Source: Lunatibacter salilacus
GTDB taxonomy: Bacteria; Bacteroidota; Bacteroidia; Cytophagales; Cyclobacteriaceae
Direction of reading: 5' to 3'
Assembly: GCF_009797935.1 (NCBI RefSeq)
Contig: NZ_VOLC01000019.1
Coordinates: forward strand, 62,001 to 126,000
Length of the DNA stretch: 64,000 bases
The position numbers were made by a program, and so were the translations under genes. The notes beneath the pieces are model-generated. The model ran no database searches, was not told where the DNA came from, and worked only from the letters and a program-made list of their open reading frames with translations. Each line of letters begins with the position of its first letter. The stretch's first letter is position 1. Positions 1 through 8,516 of this stretch are shown here, in pieces.

Positions 1-2500
1 AAGTTTCCCAAAGAATGTCACTGGATACTTTCCGGAAGACATCAACGGTACCATACAGTTCCTCTCCAAAGAATCCAAAGTCAAATCCAATATTTGTCTG
101 TGAGGAGACCTCCCATTTGATACCTGGGTTTTGCAGCCGAACAAAGTTAATTCCCGGTGACACTGCTGAGTTGGCACCTGGTGTAAGTGCATAGCCGGAT
201 CCAGGACCGGTATTTACCGTCAGTAATTGTTGGGTAATATAGGAGGGAATATCCTGGTTACCAGTTCTTCCCCAACCCGCTCTTAATCGGAGATTACTCA
301 GTGACACCGCACTGCTTAGAAAGCTTTCATTGGAAATCTGCCATGCAGCGGAGAAGGATGGGAAATAGCCGTAGCGGTTATCAGCTCCAAATCTCGACGA
401 TCCATCCGCTCTCATTGTAGCTGTCAGATAATATTTTTCATCGTAGTTATAATTAATCCTACTGAAGTAAGATTGTAACTCATTTTCACTGGCTCCACCA
501 CCGGGTCTGTTGATCCCGATTGAGAGGTCAGATCCGATTCCGGGGTTTCTATATGCTTCGATTTCCGTAGTTGCGAAGTTATTAATACTCCAGAACCTGA
601 AGGAATTGTTGAATTTTTGATACGAATATCCTGCCAATACACTGAAATCGTGCTTTCCATCACCGAGCGAAAATCTGTAATTCAAGAAACTTTCTGTCAG
701 AAAATTGCCATTTTCCGTGGTAGCATCCTGCAACCGACCTCCTGGATGAGGTAGACGCTGTACCGTGTGCCTGCTAATCTGGCTTATTCGTGAACCTTGG
801 GAATTGTCCACAGCCACATTCAACTTGTATTCCAAGCCTTTGAAAATTTCAAAACCTACATCTATGTTACCTAAAACCCGATTGACTTTTGAGAATTCGG
901 TGTACATATCCATCATCATTAGCGGATTTATTCCCTCGGGGAAGAGGTAAGCAGAACCATCCGCATTTCGGGTGGGATAGGTTGGATTTGCGGTAAGTGC
1001 GTTAGACAAGGCATCACCGCCAACTCCGGCGTTGTCGCCAATGGGAGGGGAGTCATTTCGGGTGTTACTGGTAGTTAGGTTGATGCCGAATTTCAGACGG
1101 TCATTGATAAAACGTTGACTCATGTTCATTCGTGCGGTATACCGCTTCATCGAACTCTGCATCACGACGCCTTCCTGATCCAACGCACTGATGGAGGCAT
1201 AGAAATTTCCGTTTTTCGTGCCACCTCCATAGGAAATATTATGGTCATGCGTAAAAGCCGACCGGAATATTTCATCCTGCCAGAATGTGTTTGCAGGACC
1301 TATATTGTCGGGATCACCATATTGGTTGGTAAAATCCCTAAACTGCTGCGCATTGAGTACATCAATGGTTTTTGTAACTTGGGAAAAAGCAAAGCTGCTG
1401 CTATAGTTAAGTTTTGGCTCTGCGGCGTCCCCTTTTTTCGTTGTGATTAAAACTACCCCGTTTGCACCCCTAGAACCATAAATGGCCGTAGCAGAAGCGT
1501 CTTTCAATACATCAATGGATTCAATATCTGCCGGGTTAAGAAAGTTCAACGGGTTGGCTGGTGCTGAACCCGAAACGCCCAAATCTGCCCCACCGGTAGT
1601 GGAAGAAGCATTATCAAGCGCAACTCCGTCCACCACAAACAACGGCCCACTGCCACTCCTTACAGATCCTGGTCCACGGATGGTCATTCTGGAGGCGGCA
1701 CCAGGTTCTCCGCTTGTTGCCGTTACATTTACGCCGGCAATTTTACCCTGAAGCAATTGCTCCGGAGATACGATTACGCCTTTATTAAAAGCTTCTTCCT
1801 TCAAGGACCCGATTGATCCGGTAAGATCCGATCTTTTTTGCATCCCGTATCCCACGACTACGACTTCCTGTAAACTGGACTCATCCAGTTCCATGGTAGT
1901 TTCAATCACAGTCCGATTGCCCACCGGTACTTTTAACGCCTTGTATCCAATGAAAGAAATAACCAAAACGGCATCATCGGGTACTTCAAGAGTATAATTA
2001 CCATCTATGTCTGTAACTGTGCCCCTACTTGTACCGTCGATAGTTACGGTCGCTCCGGGTAGGGGATCTCCGTTTTCGTCCTTGACTGTGCCGCGGATAT
2101 TGATATCCACAATAGCTGGCAAATCTTCAATATTCTCCGACAATTTTATGGCATCAATACTATTATTTAATTGACGGAATCGGAGGGAGGTTTGCTTGGA
2201 AACATCCGACAAAAATTCCTCAACTGTTCCATCTTTTTTCTCCAAAAAAATAAGCGATCGCTTATCTATGTCTTTTTGGTCAAATGAAAATTGAAAGGGA
2301 GTTTGCTTCTGAATCATTCCAAAGAACTGATTCAAGGTCAGCGTCTCCCGGTCAATTTTAACATGTACGTCACTAATGGATTTGTACTGACCATTGACAT
2401 TGACGGCCAACACAAAGTTGAATATCAACAGTTGAACCACGAACCCATACAAGAAGTATCTGGACAACATATAAATTGTCTTTTGTAATTTTAATTTCAT
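1..2500 (-). CDS. SusC-like TonB-dependent receptor with STN domain, partial (3' end outside window)
   Basis: Outer-membrane TonB-dependent transporter of the SusC/RagA family. I translated it from the ATG at 2500; the frame stays open to base 1 (checked in phase at 1843, 1054 and 73), so about 833 residues are visible. Order: signal peptide (about 1-38), STN domain (about 45-112), carboxypeptidase-regulatory-like domain (RGTVKDENGDPLPGATV), the SusC hallmark VVVGYG near residue 215, plug domain, then barrel strands. The STN domain is the part that in family members signals to FecR, and a fecR/ECF sigma pair lies directly upstream on the same strand, so substrate-responsive auto-regulation is inferred. 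A susD partner would be expected beyond the left edge. Substrate unknown. Confidence 0.95.
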   Translation of the reverse strand, partial: MKLKLQKTIYMLSRYFLYGFVVQLLIFNFVLAVNVNGQYKSISDVHVKIDRETLTLNQFFGMIQKQTPFQFSFDQKDIDKRSLIFLEKKDGTVEEFLSDVSKQTSLRFRQLNNSIDAIKLSENIEDLPAIVDINIRGTVKDENGDPLPGATVTIDGTSRGTVTDIDGNYTLEVPDDAVLVISFIGYKALKVPVGNRTVIETTMELDESSLQEVVVVGYGMQKRSDLTGSIGSLKEEAFNKGVIVSPEQLLQGKIAGVNVTATSGEPGAASRMTIRGPGSVRSGSGPLFVVDGVALDNASSTTGGADLGVSGSAPANPLNFLNPADIESIDVLKDASATAIYGSRGANGVVLITTKKGDAAEPKLNYSSSFAFSQVTKTIDVLNAQQFRDFTNQYGDPDNIGPANTFWQDEIFRSAFTHDHNISYGGGTKNGNFYASISALDQEGVVMQSSMKRYTARMNMSQRFINDRLKFGINLTTSNTRNDSPPIGDNAGVGGDALSNALTANPTYPTRNADGSAYLFPEGINPLMMMDMYTEFSKVNRVLGNIDVGFEIFKGLEYKLNVAVDNSQGSRISQISRHTVQRLPHPGGRLQDATTENGNFLTESFLNYRFSLGDGKHDFSVLAGYSYQKFNNSFRFWSINNFATTEIEAYRNPGIGSDLSIGINRPGGGASENELQSYFSRINYNYDEKYYLTATMRADGSSRFGADNRYGYFPSFSAAWQISNESFLSSAVSLSNLRLRAGWGRTGNQDIPSYITQQLLTVNTGPGSGYALTPGANSAVSPGINFVRLQNPGIKWEVSSQTNIGFDFGFFGEELYGTVDVFRKVSSDILWET

Positions 2501-2591
2501 AATTTTGAAAGGTTTATTGGATTATTTCACTAAACAAGGTCTTTGCTTGCGGCTCATTCCCCAATGGTTATGCAAGCATTGACCGACACTG

Positions 2592-2622
2592 AGCCAACTG
2601 ATTTATTCAGTTGGCTTTTTTT
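2592..2622 (+). terminator. Perfect 10-bp hairpin with T-run on the plus strand, between susC and fecR
   Basis: Arms AGCCAACTGA (2592-2601) and TCAGTTGGCT (2607-2616) with a 5-nt loop, followed by about seven T on the plus strand. It has the form of a Rho-independent terminator for plus-strand transcripts, yet both flanking genes are on the minus strand. In the minus direction there is no T-run, so it would act as a stem-loop between fecR and susC, perhaps to stabilise or attenuate. Role inferred only. Confidence 0.55.
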
Positions 2623-2653
2623 AACTGGTGTTTTCCGGGTTTTTTTTCATGTT

Positions 2654-3706
2654 TTAAAATTTAATGGTTACCTGATTTTCATTTATTGTATATGTAAATT
2701 GTTCTATGTAAGCCATGCTTTCCAAGATATTATCCAATGTTTGTCGTTGATACTCTCCGGAATAATCCCATTTTCGGGTTGGATGATTTATAGTTTTAAC
2801 TTTGACCCCATACCAATTTTCAAGTGCATCAACTACTTCTATAAAACTTGCCTTTTTGAAAACTAACCAACCTTCTTTCCAGCCAATTTCCCGTTTCCAG
2901 TCGTAGGTTCCAATATCGGTTTTGTGGTTTTTTTCATCGAAAATTAATTGTTGTCCGGGTGCTAACCACTCATTGATAGCAGCATCAGGATGGGTGATTT
3001 GAACTTTTCCGGAAGCTAATGATACCTTGGTCTTTTGAGTTTGGCGGTCTCTATAGACCGTAAAGGAAGTGCCGACTGCCTTCGTCAAGAGTCCGGAGGC
3101 CGATACTACAAACGGCTGTAAACTATCTGAATGAACGTCAAAGAATGCTTCTCCACGTAGTGTGACTGACCTTTCATTCCCCTCAAACCTCTCAGGGTAT
3201 GAGATTTCTGTGGATGCGTTTAACCAAACCTCAGTTTTGTCAGGAAGAGTGATTTTCAATTTCTCTCCTTTTTTGGTTTTTCTAGAGACCCACTCCACAG
3301 CAATTGGCTCTGAGATTTTTTCTTCCAAGTTTGGATTACTGATCGTGTATAAAACTGCCGTTAAAAATCCGATGAATAAGACCGCCACTACCCGCTGAAA
3401 TTGGCTGAATCCATCCCACCCGAAATTGTTTGTTGGAGGATCAATATCTTTTTTAGGCCTCAACAAAAGAGTCTTTTTGTCATCCTGAAGGACTTTTAAT
3501 AGTATGTCCTGTTTCAGTTCTTTGGATGGTGAATCCATAGGTATTGACCTCATTCCCGACAATAGCTCACGGGCCAGCTTTACATCTCCTATCCGATCCG
3601 GATGGGCGATCATCCATTGCTTCCAAAAAGCATCCAGCTCTTCGTCGGGATTTTGTACCCACCGTACAAATTCCGCTTGGGATAAAAGTTCAATTACTGC
3701 GTGCAT
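2654..3706 (-). CDS. FecR-family anti-sigma factor
   Basis: Inner-membrane anti-sigma / sigma-regulator of the FecR type, 350 residues. The N-terminal cytoplasmic part (1-100) would hold the sigma factor. One transmembrane helix follows at about 104-122, then the periplasmic FecR domain (about 145-245, with the typical GEAFFDV and VGTSFTV motifs) and a C-terminal DUF4974-like/STN-like domain (about 272-350). The partner sigma factor is the upstream gene (start 4427) and the likely signal source is the STN-type SusC downstream. Start at the ATG at 3706; no competing upstream start. Confidence 0.93.
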   Translation of the reverse strand: MHAVIELLSQAEFVRWVQNPDEELDAFWKQWMIAHPDRIGDVKLARELLSGMRSIPMDSPSKELKQDILLKVLQDDKKTLLLRPKKDIDPPTNNFGWDGFSQFQRVVAVLFIGFLTAVLYTISNPNLEEKISEPIAVEWVSRKTKKGEKLKITLPDKTEVWLNASTEISYPERFEGNERSVTLRGEAFFDVHSDSLQPFVVSASGLLTKAVGTSFTVYRDRQTQKTKVSLASGKVQITHPDAAINEWLAPGQQLIFDEKNHKTDIGTYDWKREIGWKEGWLVFKKASFIEVVDALENWYGVKVKTINHPTRKWDYSGEYQRQTLDNILESMAYIEQFTYTINENQVTIKF

Positions 3707-3794
3707 GGGTCAGTCACATGTTTACAACTCACAAAGCCCTGGAATTGAAAAATGACATCTATTTTTTCGATTTTTTTTTGCCAAATTCAAGAAA

Positions 3795-4427
3795 TTAGCC
3801 TAAAATATCTCTCAAAAAATCCAAGGCCTTGTACACCAAGTTTCTTACCGACTTAATATTATCCAATTTCATAATCTCTTGAATTTGGGAATAGCTGAGT
3901 TCCTCAAAGAAAAAATAGTAAATAACCTCTTTTTTGCGGGGACTAAGCTGCTGTAGTGCCAAATTAATACGGTTTGCGATTTCCTCACTTATCTGCCGGT
4001 CAATCAACATTTGTTCGGGAGAAAAATACACGTCAAATTGAAATTCCTCGGGAAGTTGTTCCGTTTGATTGATCCATCGCTTTTCTTCCTTTACGATTTT
4101 CCGCTTAAGCGACTTAAATAGGTAAAATTTGATGTTATCCGTTCCTCCTAACGTGGCCCGGTTTTTCCTCAGGGATATAAAAAGATCTTGGATAATGTCT
4201 TTGAGAAATTGTTCCTGTCTGACAAATCTCCTCCCATATCGGTATAACTCATCAAAATAAGTTGAATAGATCGTGATAAACGCAGACTCATTACCCAACC
4301 TAAACGTATCCCACACTTCCCTATCACTGGATTTAGAATAACCGGAAGGAATGGGGTTGAAATTATCCCTCAAGAGTATGTTGGGTCTATTTTCCAAGGG
4401 GTAACTGGTTTGGTTGTGGGGTAACAT
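3795..4427 (-). CDS. RNA polymerase ECF-type sigma factor (Bacteroidota FecI/RpoE-like)
   Basis: ECF sigma-70 factor, 210 residues. Region 2 covers about residues 39-100 (DTFRLGNESAF, then FLKDIIQDLFISL); region 4 covers about 150-208 (LQQLSPRKKEVIYY followed by the helix-turn-helix SYSQIQEIM). It is the first gene of the sigma-FecR-SusC module on the minus strand, 88 bp before fecR. The first 35 or so residues are Pro/Asn-rich and poorly conserved-looking, so the true start could lie slightly downstream of the ATG at 4427. Predicted to activate the downstream susC when FecR is signalled. Confidence 0.92.
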   Translation of the reverse strand: MLPHNQTSYPLENRPNILLRDNFNPIPSGYSKSSDREVWDTFRLGNESAFITIYSTYFDELYRYGRRFVRQEQFLKDIIQDLFISLRKNRATLGGTDNIKFYLFKSLKRKIVKEEKRWINQTEQLPEEFQFDVYFSPEQMLIDRQISEEIANRINLALQQLSPRKKEVIYYFFFEELSYSQIQEIMKLDNIKSVRNLVYKALDFLRDILG

Positions 4428-4956
4428 GCCTTATCTCAAAGGTATAAAATTATTTTTAGTTTGGGTTATACCAAACATTAAATTATTACTAAGTCTTAAG
4501 CACAAACAATAGATGGATTTAACAGAAATTTTATATTAAAGACGATTTTTGACTAGTTTTTTCATTTAGAATTGTGTAGAAATATTCCAAACCCGATTTA
4601 GAAATGGGGATTTAAAAAGGTTGATTTTCAAGGAATTGAAGCCATTAAATGTGTTCTAAGGTTCAGAACGGCAGTTGTATCCATAAAAACATTGTAGATA
4701 ATCATTTGGAATTGACTTTAAAAAAGCCAACATTTAAATAGCCTTTCCTGTAAAAAGCATGTATTAACAAGTGAAACCCATCAAATTTCCGATCTATGTA
4801 ATCAAATTTCTATTTTTATTGCGAGGCATTTTCTCAAAAGTCCTATAAGATTGCATTTGGTCTCTGAATGAAACTTCTCAAGTTTTACTTATGGCTTTCT
4901 CTATTTACTGACTATTCTATTCAATTTTATAAATTTAAACGATCAACTTGATACGC
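4428..4956. other. AT-rich divergent intergenic region, no gene seen
   Basis: 529 bp between two divergently oriented transcription units. Very AT-rich with no convincing ORF or structured RNA. The only element I can point to is a TACCTTTG (minus strand, 4444-4437) that matches the Bacteroidota -7 consensus TAnnTTTG. It lies only about 10 bp from the annotated sigma ATG and has no well-placed -33 TTTG, so it is weak. Confidence 0.35.
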
Positions 4957-5661
4957 ATGAAACCTATTGTTCAAATTTCACTTGATTTAACCAATATTGA
5001 TGAAGCATTGGAAACAGCCGCAATGGCTCTTCGGGCGGGGGTAGATTGGCTGGAAGCCGGCACGCCTTTGATTCTGGCGGAAGGCCTACACGGTGTAAAA
5101 AAGCTCCGTGAAGCATTTCCAAATATCCCAATTGTAGCCGACTTGAAAACCATGGACGGGGGCTACCTGGAAGCGGAGATGATGGCCAAGGCCGGAGCAA
5201 ACTATGTGGTCGTCATGGCCCGTGCGCATGAAGAGACCATCAAGTGTGTTGTTCAGGCAGGAAAGGACTTTGGATGTCAGGTAATGGGAGATAACCTGGG
5301 CTGTCCGGACATGGTAGAGGGAGCTAAATTTTTGGAGGACCTGGGATGTGATTTTGTGATTCATCATATAGGTTATGACGAGCGTAGGGGTATAGCTGCG
5401 CAGGGAAAAAGGATGCCCAGCCCCATGGACCAGCTTCGTGAAGTGGTGGATGCGGTAAGTATTCCCGTACAGGCCGTAGGAGGGTTATCTCTGGAGCAGG
5501 CCATTGAGTGCCCCAAGTACGGTGCTCCCCTGGTAGTATTGGGTGCTCCACTTACCATCGATGCTGACGCCTTCAAAACCGCTGACGGAAATTTGGAAGA
5601 ATCCCTACGCATGATCTGCGAGGCAATTCACGCTTATGGAGATATCGCCATCAAAAAGTAA
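4957..5661 (+). CDS. OMPDC-suprafamily enzyme, 3-hexulose-6-phosphate synthase / 3-keto-L-gulonate-6-phosphate decarboxylase-like
   Basis: TIM-barrel lyase, 234 residues from the ATG at 4957; an in-frame TTG nine bases upstream is less likely. Visible catalytic set: E33, and D62-x-K64-x-x-D67 in VADLKTMDGG, which have the same positions as in UlaD, plus H136. The Arg139 used by ketogulonate-phosphate decarboxylase is Gly here, and HHIGYDERRG looks more like the hexulose-phosphate synthase loop. Chemistry is therefore aldol cleavage or beta-keto-acid decarboxylation through an enediolate. No 6-phospho-3-hexuloisomerase lies nearby, so a ribulose-monophosphate pathway is not supported; the neighbours (dehydrogenases, lactonase, isomerase) favour sugar-acid breakdown. 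First gene of the operon. Confidence 0.85.
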   Translation: MKPIVQISLDLTNIDEALETAAMALRAGVDWLEAGTPLILAEGLHGVKKLREAFPNIPIVADLKTMDGGYLEAEMMAKAGANYVVVMARAHEETIKCVVQAGKDFGCQVMGDNLGCPDMVEGAKFLEDLGCDFVIHHIGYDERRGIAAQGKRMPSPMDQLREVVDAVSIPVQAVGGLSLEQAIECPKYGAPLVVLGAPLTIDADAFKTADGNLEESLRMICEAIHAYGDIAIKK

Positions 5662-5690
5662 ACTAAGAACCCAAAATCAATACAGCAGCA

Positions 5691-6725
5691 ATGTCAATAG
5701 AAAAATCTAAAGCAGTAGTAAATTATGCCGAAACCAAGGGTTCGGTAGAAATTAGGGAATTGGAAGTACCCGTTATCGGTGAAACAGACATATTATTGGA
5801 GGTATCCAATGTAGGTGTATGTGGCAGCGACCTGCATCAGTGGACTTCGGACCATAGCTGGCCGGTAAATTATCCGGTGGTTCTTGGACATGAATTTGGA
5901 GGTATTATAGCCGATGTTGGAAGCCTGGTACAAGGTTGGAAAGTAGGGGATAGGGTGGTAAGTGAAACGGCCGCCGTAATCGATCCCCTGAATCCCATGA
6001 GTAAAATTGGCCTTTATAATTTAGACCCTACCCGTAAAGGCTTTGGATACGGGGTAAACGGTGCCATGACCCGCTATGTACGGGTGCCAGCCAGGTGTTT
6101 GCACCATGTTCCGGAAAATGTACCTTTCGAACAGGCCTGTCTTACTGAGCCTTCCTGTGTAGCATACAGCGCCGTAGTGGCTAATTCCCATGTGAAACCG
6201 GGTGATCGGGTATTGGTCATTGGTCCCGGAACCATTGGAATTCTTTGCGCATTGATGGCCAAACTAAACGGTGCCGAAGTGGCCATTTTGGGTTTGGAAG
6301 CAGATAGGGGAAGATTAAAAATCGCAGAACAATACGGGTGCACCGGACTGGTTGGAAATGCTACGGAATGGGCAAGAAGCTGGGATGGAATGGGTGCGGA
6401 CCTAATTGTGGATGCTGCTGGACATAGTAACACGCTACAAATAGCCATGGAAGCGGTGAGGCCTAATGGTCAAATCACCAAAGTAGGCTGGGGCAAACAG
6501 CCATGCAATTTCTCGCTGGATCCCATTGTGCAGAAGAATGTACGCTTACAGGGAAGCTTTAGCCATAACTGGCCCATGTGGGAAAAGGTAATTGCCATGA
6601 TGGCGGCTGGAATCCTGGATGTTAGACCCATAATCGGAGGGGTTTGGCCGTTGGAATCCTGGCAGGAAGCCTTTGAGAAAATGCACCATGGTGAGGTAGT
6701 GAAAAGTGTCCTTAAACCTTTTTGA
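5691..6725 (+). CDS. Zinc-binding medium-chain alcohol/polyol dehydrogenase lacking structural-zinc cysteines
   Basis: MDR family NAD(P)-dependent dehydrogenase, 344 residues, of the sorbitol/threonine dehydrogenase type. Catalytic zinc ligands are visible: C44 in GVCGSDLH, H67-E68 in GHEFGG, and a Glu in LTEPSC. The Rossmann motif is VIGPGTIG (about 176-183). The stretch that normally carries the four structural-zinc cysteines (about 95-120) has none; it reads GLYNLDPTRKGFGYG, where relatives have Cys before Pro. It likely oxidises a secondary hydroxyl of a sugar or sugar acid, giving the beta-keto intermediate used by the upstream lyase. It lies 29 bp after that gene and its stop overlaps the next start by one base. 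Confidence 0.9.
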   Translation: MSIEKSKAVVNYAETKGSVEIRELEVPVIGETDILLEVSNVGVCGSDLHQWTSDHSWPVNYPVVLGHEFGGIIADVGSLVQGWKVGDRVVSETAAVIDPLNPMSKIGLYNLDPTRKGFGYGVNGAMTRYVRVPARCLHHVPENVPFEQACLTEPSCVAYSAVVANSHVKPGDRVLVIGPGTIGILCALMAKLNGAEVAILGLEADRGRLKIAEQYGCTGLVGNATEWARSWDGMGADLIVDAAGHSNTLQIAMEAVRPNGQITKVGWGKQPCNFSLDPIVQKNVRLQGSFSHNWPMWEKVIAMMAAGILDVRPIIGGVWPLESWQEAFEKMHHGEVVKSVLKPF

Positions 6726-7519
6726 TGATGCGTTTAAAAGACAAAGTTATAGTAGTCACCGGCAGTACAACAGGTATAGGTAAAGCCATTGCCATTCGCT
6801 GCGTACAAGAGGGTGCCAAGGTTGTAATCCACGGATTGGAAGAAGATTGGGGAAGGCAGGTAGTGGAAGAGATTGGTAAGGAAAATGCAGTGCTGCATAT
6901 CGACGACTTGGAGGCAGACGGAGCTCCGCAACGGCTTATCGACAAAGCGATCCAAGTTTATGGAAAGTTGGATGGTCTTGTGAATAACGCAGCCATGGTG
7001 GTTTCGTCGAATATTAAGGACACTGATAAGGCCTATTTGGAAAAGGTGCTGGCGGTAAATACCATTGCCCCTTTTTTGTTGATTAAGGCTGCGCTTCCTT
7101 TTTTGGCCACCACAAAGGGTGCCGTGCTGAATATCGGATCTGTCAATGCTTGGAGTGGAGAGCCCAACCTGTTGGCCTATAGCATTTCCAAGGGAGGTCT
7201 GATGACCATGACCCGGAATCTGGGGGATACCCTTTTTAGGGAGCATGGAATTAAGGTAAATCAGATCAATCCGGGATGGGTCCTTACGGAAACGGAAATT
7301 CAACGGAAAAAGGAGCACGGACTTTCCGATACCTGGTATGAGGGGCTTCCTGATATGTATGCCCCATCAGGCAGGATCATTTTGCCCAAGGAAATTGCCG
7401 CTGCGGCTATTTTTTGGTTGGCTGATGAATCTGGACCTGTGACCGGTCAGGTGATGGATCTGGAACAGTATCCCATGATTGGAAGAAACCCTCCCAAGGA
7501 TACCAGTACTATTAAGTAA
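6725..7519 (+). CDS. SDR-family oxidoreductase (classical short-chain dehydrogenase)
   Basis: Classical SDR, 264 residues. Cofactor motif TGSTTGIG (12-19), NNAA (87-90), catalytic S139, Y152 and K156 (YSISK), and the NPGWV motif after beta-6. The ATG at 6725 overlaps the preceding stop (TGATG), which shows translational coupling; another ATG follows directly at 6728. Paired with the zinc dehydrogenase it may carry out a second oxidation/reduction step, for example C3 or C5 epimerisation through a keto intermediate. The exact substrate cannot be read from sequence. Confidence 0.9.
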   Translation: MMRLKDKVIVVTGSTTGIGKAIAIRCVQEGAKVVIHGLEEDWGRQVVEEIGKENAVLHIDDLEADGAPQRLIDKAIQVYGKLDGLVNNAAMVVSSNIKDTDKAYLEKVLAVNTIAPFLLIKAALPFLATTKGAVLNIGSVNAWSGEPNLLAYSISKGGLMTMTRNLGDTLFREHGIKVNQINPGWVLTETEIQRKKEHGLSDTWYEGLPDMYAPSGRIILPKEIAAAAIFWLADESGPVTGQVMDLEQYPMIGRNPPKDTSTIK

Positions 7520-7557
7520 AATTTTCAATTAAAGTTAAAAATAAATCAAGACTATAT

Positions 7558-8448
7558 ATGCCCAAATTAGCAGCATTTCCAAAGGCCTTTATGCAAGCTT
7601 TATGCAAAGACGGTACCATGAAAATAAGGGAATGGGTGGATCTCGCCAGTCAATTGGAAATTGAGGGGCTGGAATGGTATGCGGGATTTTTGGAAATGGA
7701 GGACAAAATCCGATGGCCGGAATTCCGCCAGATGGTTGAGGACACGGGAAAAACCATCCCCATGATGTGCTGTTCTCCGGATTTTACCCACCCGGACGCT
7801 TCTTTCCGTCAGAAGGAAATAGCAAAACAGAAAAATTGGATAGATATGACACATGTGTTAGGTGGAAGCTATTGCCGCGTATTATCCGGCCAAAAACGTC
7901 CTGAACTAACTATTGACGAGGGGGTAAAACTTGCAGCGGATTCAATTACGGCTTGCATCCCTTATGCCGAAGAGCGGGGAATTACCCTGATTTTGGAAAA
8001 TCACTACAAAGACGATTTTTGGGAGTATCCCGAATTTGCCCAAAAGATGGATGTGTTTTGTCAGTTAGTTGACAGCATTGACCATCCAAACTTTGGGGTT
8101 AACTACGATCCCAGCAACACCTTTCTAGCGGGTGAGGATCCTCTGGAATTATTGAAAAAAGTCTCCCATCGAGTAGTTACCATGCATGCCAGTGACCGGT
8201 ACCTGAAATATGGCACCATTGAGGATCTCCGCAATGAGGAAGGCGGAGCTGTAGGCTATGCCAAGCGGTTGAGCCATGGTGAAATAGGGAAGGGCATGAA
8301 TGACTATGATGCCATCTTTTCTGAATTGAAGCGGGTAGGTTTTGACGGCTGGATCAGTATTGAAGACGGTGTCGACGGCATGGATCAGTTGGAGCGCAGT
8401 GTAGCCTTTTTGCAGCGTAAGATTGCGACCTATTGGCCAAATAATTAA
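7558..8448 (+). CDS. Xylose-isomerase-like TIM-barrel protein (sugar phosphate isomerase/epimerase family)
   Basis: AP-endonuclease-2/xylose-isomerase-like TIM barrel, 296 residues. The expected metal-binding residues are in place: E147 (LILENHY), D184 (NYDPSN), H210 (TMHASD) and a C-terminal Glu in SIEDG, with SHGEIGKG before it. In relatives these bind Mn or Mg for isomerisation or epimerisation of ketoses through proton transfer. It follows the SDR after 38 bp in the same operon. Combined with an OMPDC-type lyase it resembles the UlaD/UlaE pairing, but no sugar kinase is nearby, so the substrate need not be phosphorylated. Confidence 0.85.
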   Translation: MPKLAAFPKAFMQALCKDGTMKIREWVDLASQLEIEGLEWYAGFLEMEDKIRWPEFRQMVEDTGKTIPMMCCSPDFTHPDASFRQKEIAKQKNWIDMTHVLGGSYCRVLSGQKRPELTIDEGVKLAADSITACIPYAEERGITLILENHYKDDFWEYPEFAQKMDVFCQLVDSIDHPNFGVNYDPSNTFLAGEDPLELLKKVSHRVVTMHASDRYLKYGTIEDLRNEEGGAVGYAKRLSHGEIGKGMNDYDAIFSELKRVGFDGWISIEDGVDGMDQLERSVAFLQRKIATYWPNN

Positions 8449-8468
8449 CTTTATTCAAAAACAGTAAA

Positions 8469-8495
8469 AACCCTCAAGGAGTAACCCTGAGGGTT
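8469..8495 (+). other. 8-bp inverted repeat between isomerase and lactonase genes
   Basis: Arms AACCCTCA (8469-8476) and TGAGGGTT (8488-8495) with an 11-nt loop, no T-run. Located in the 68-bp gap inside the operon and ending 21 bp before the next ATG. Probably an mRNA stem-loop that limits or protects expression of the last gene; a full terminator is unlikely. Confidence 0.4.
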
Positions 8496-8516
8496 ATGTA
8501 ATTAAAGCAGATTCTT

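Noticed and set aside
1-2500. SusC as a frameshifted pseudogene
   Set aside because: Phase checks at 1843, 1054 and 73 agree with the start at 2500, so the frame is open across the visible part.
4957-5661. Ribulose monophosphate pathway gene
   Set aside because: No 6-phospho-3-hexuloisomerase near it and the operon partners fit sugar-acid breakdown better.
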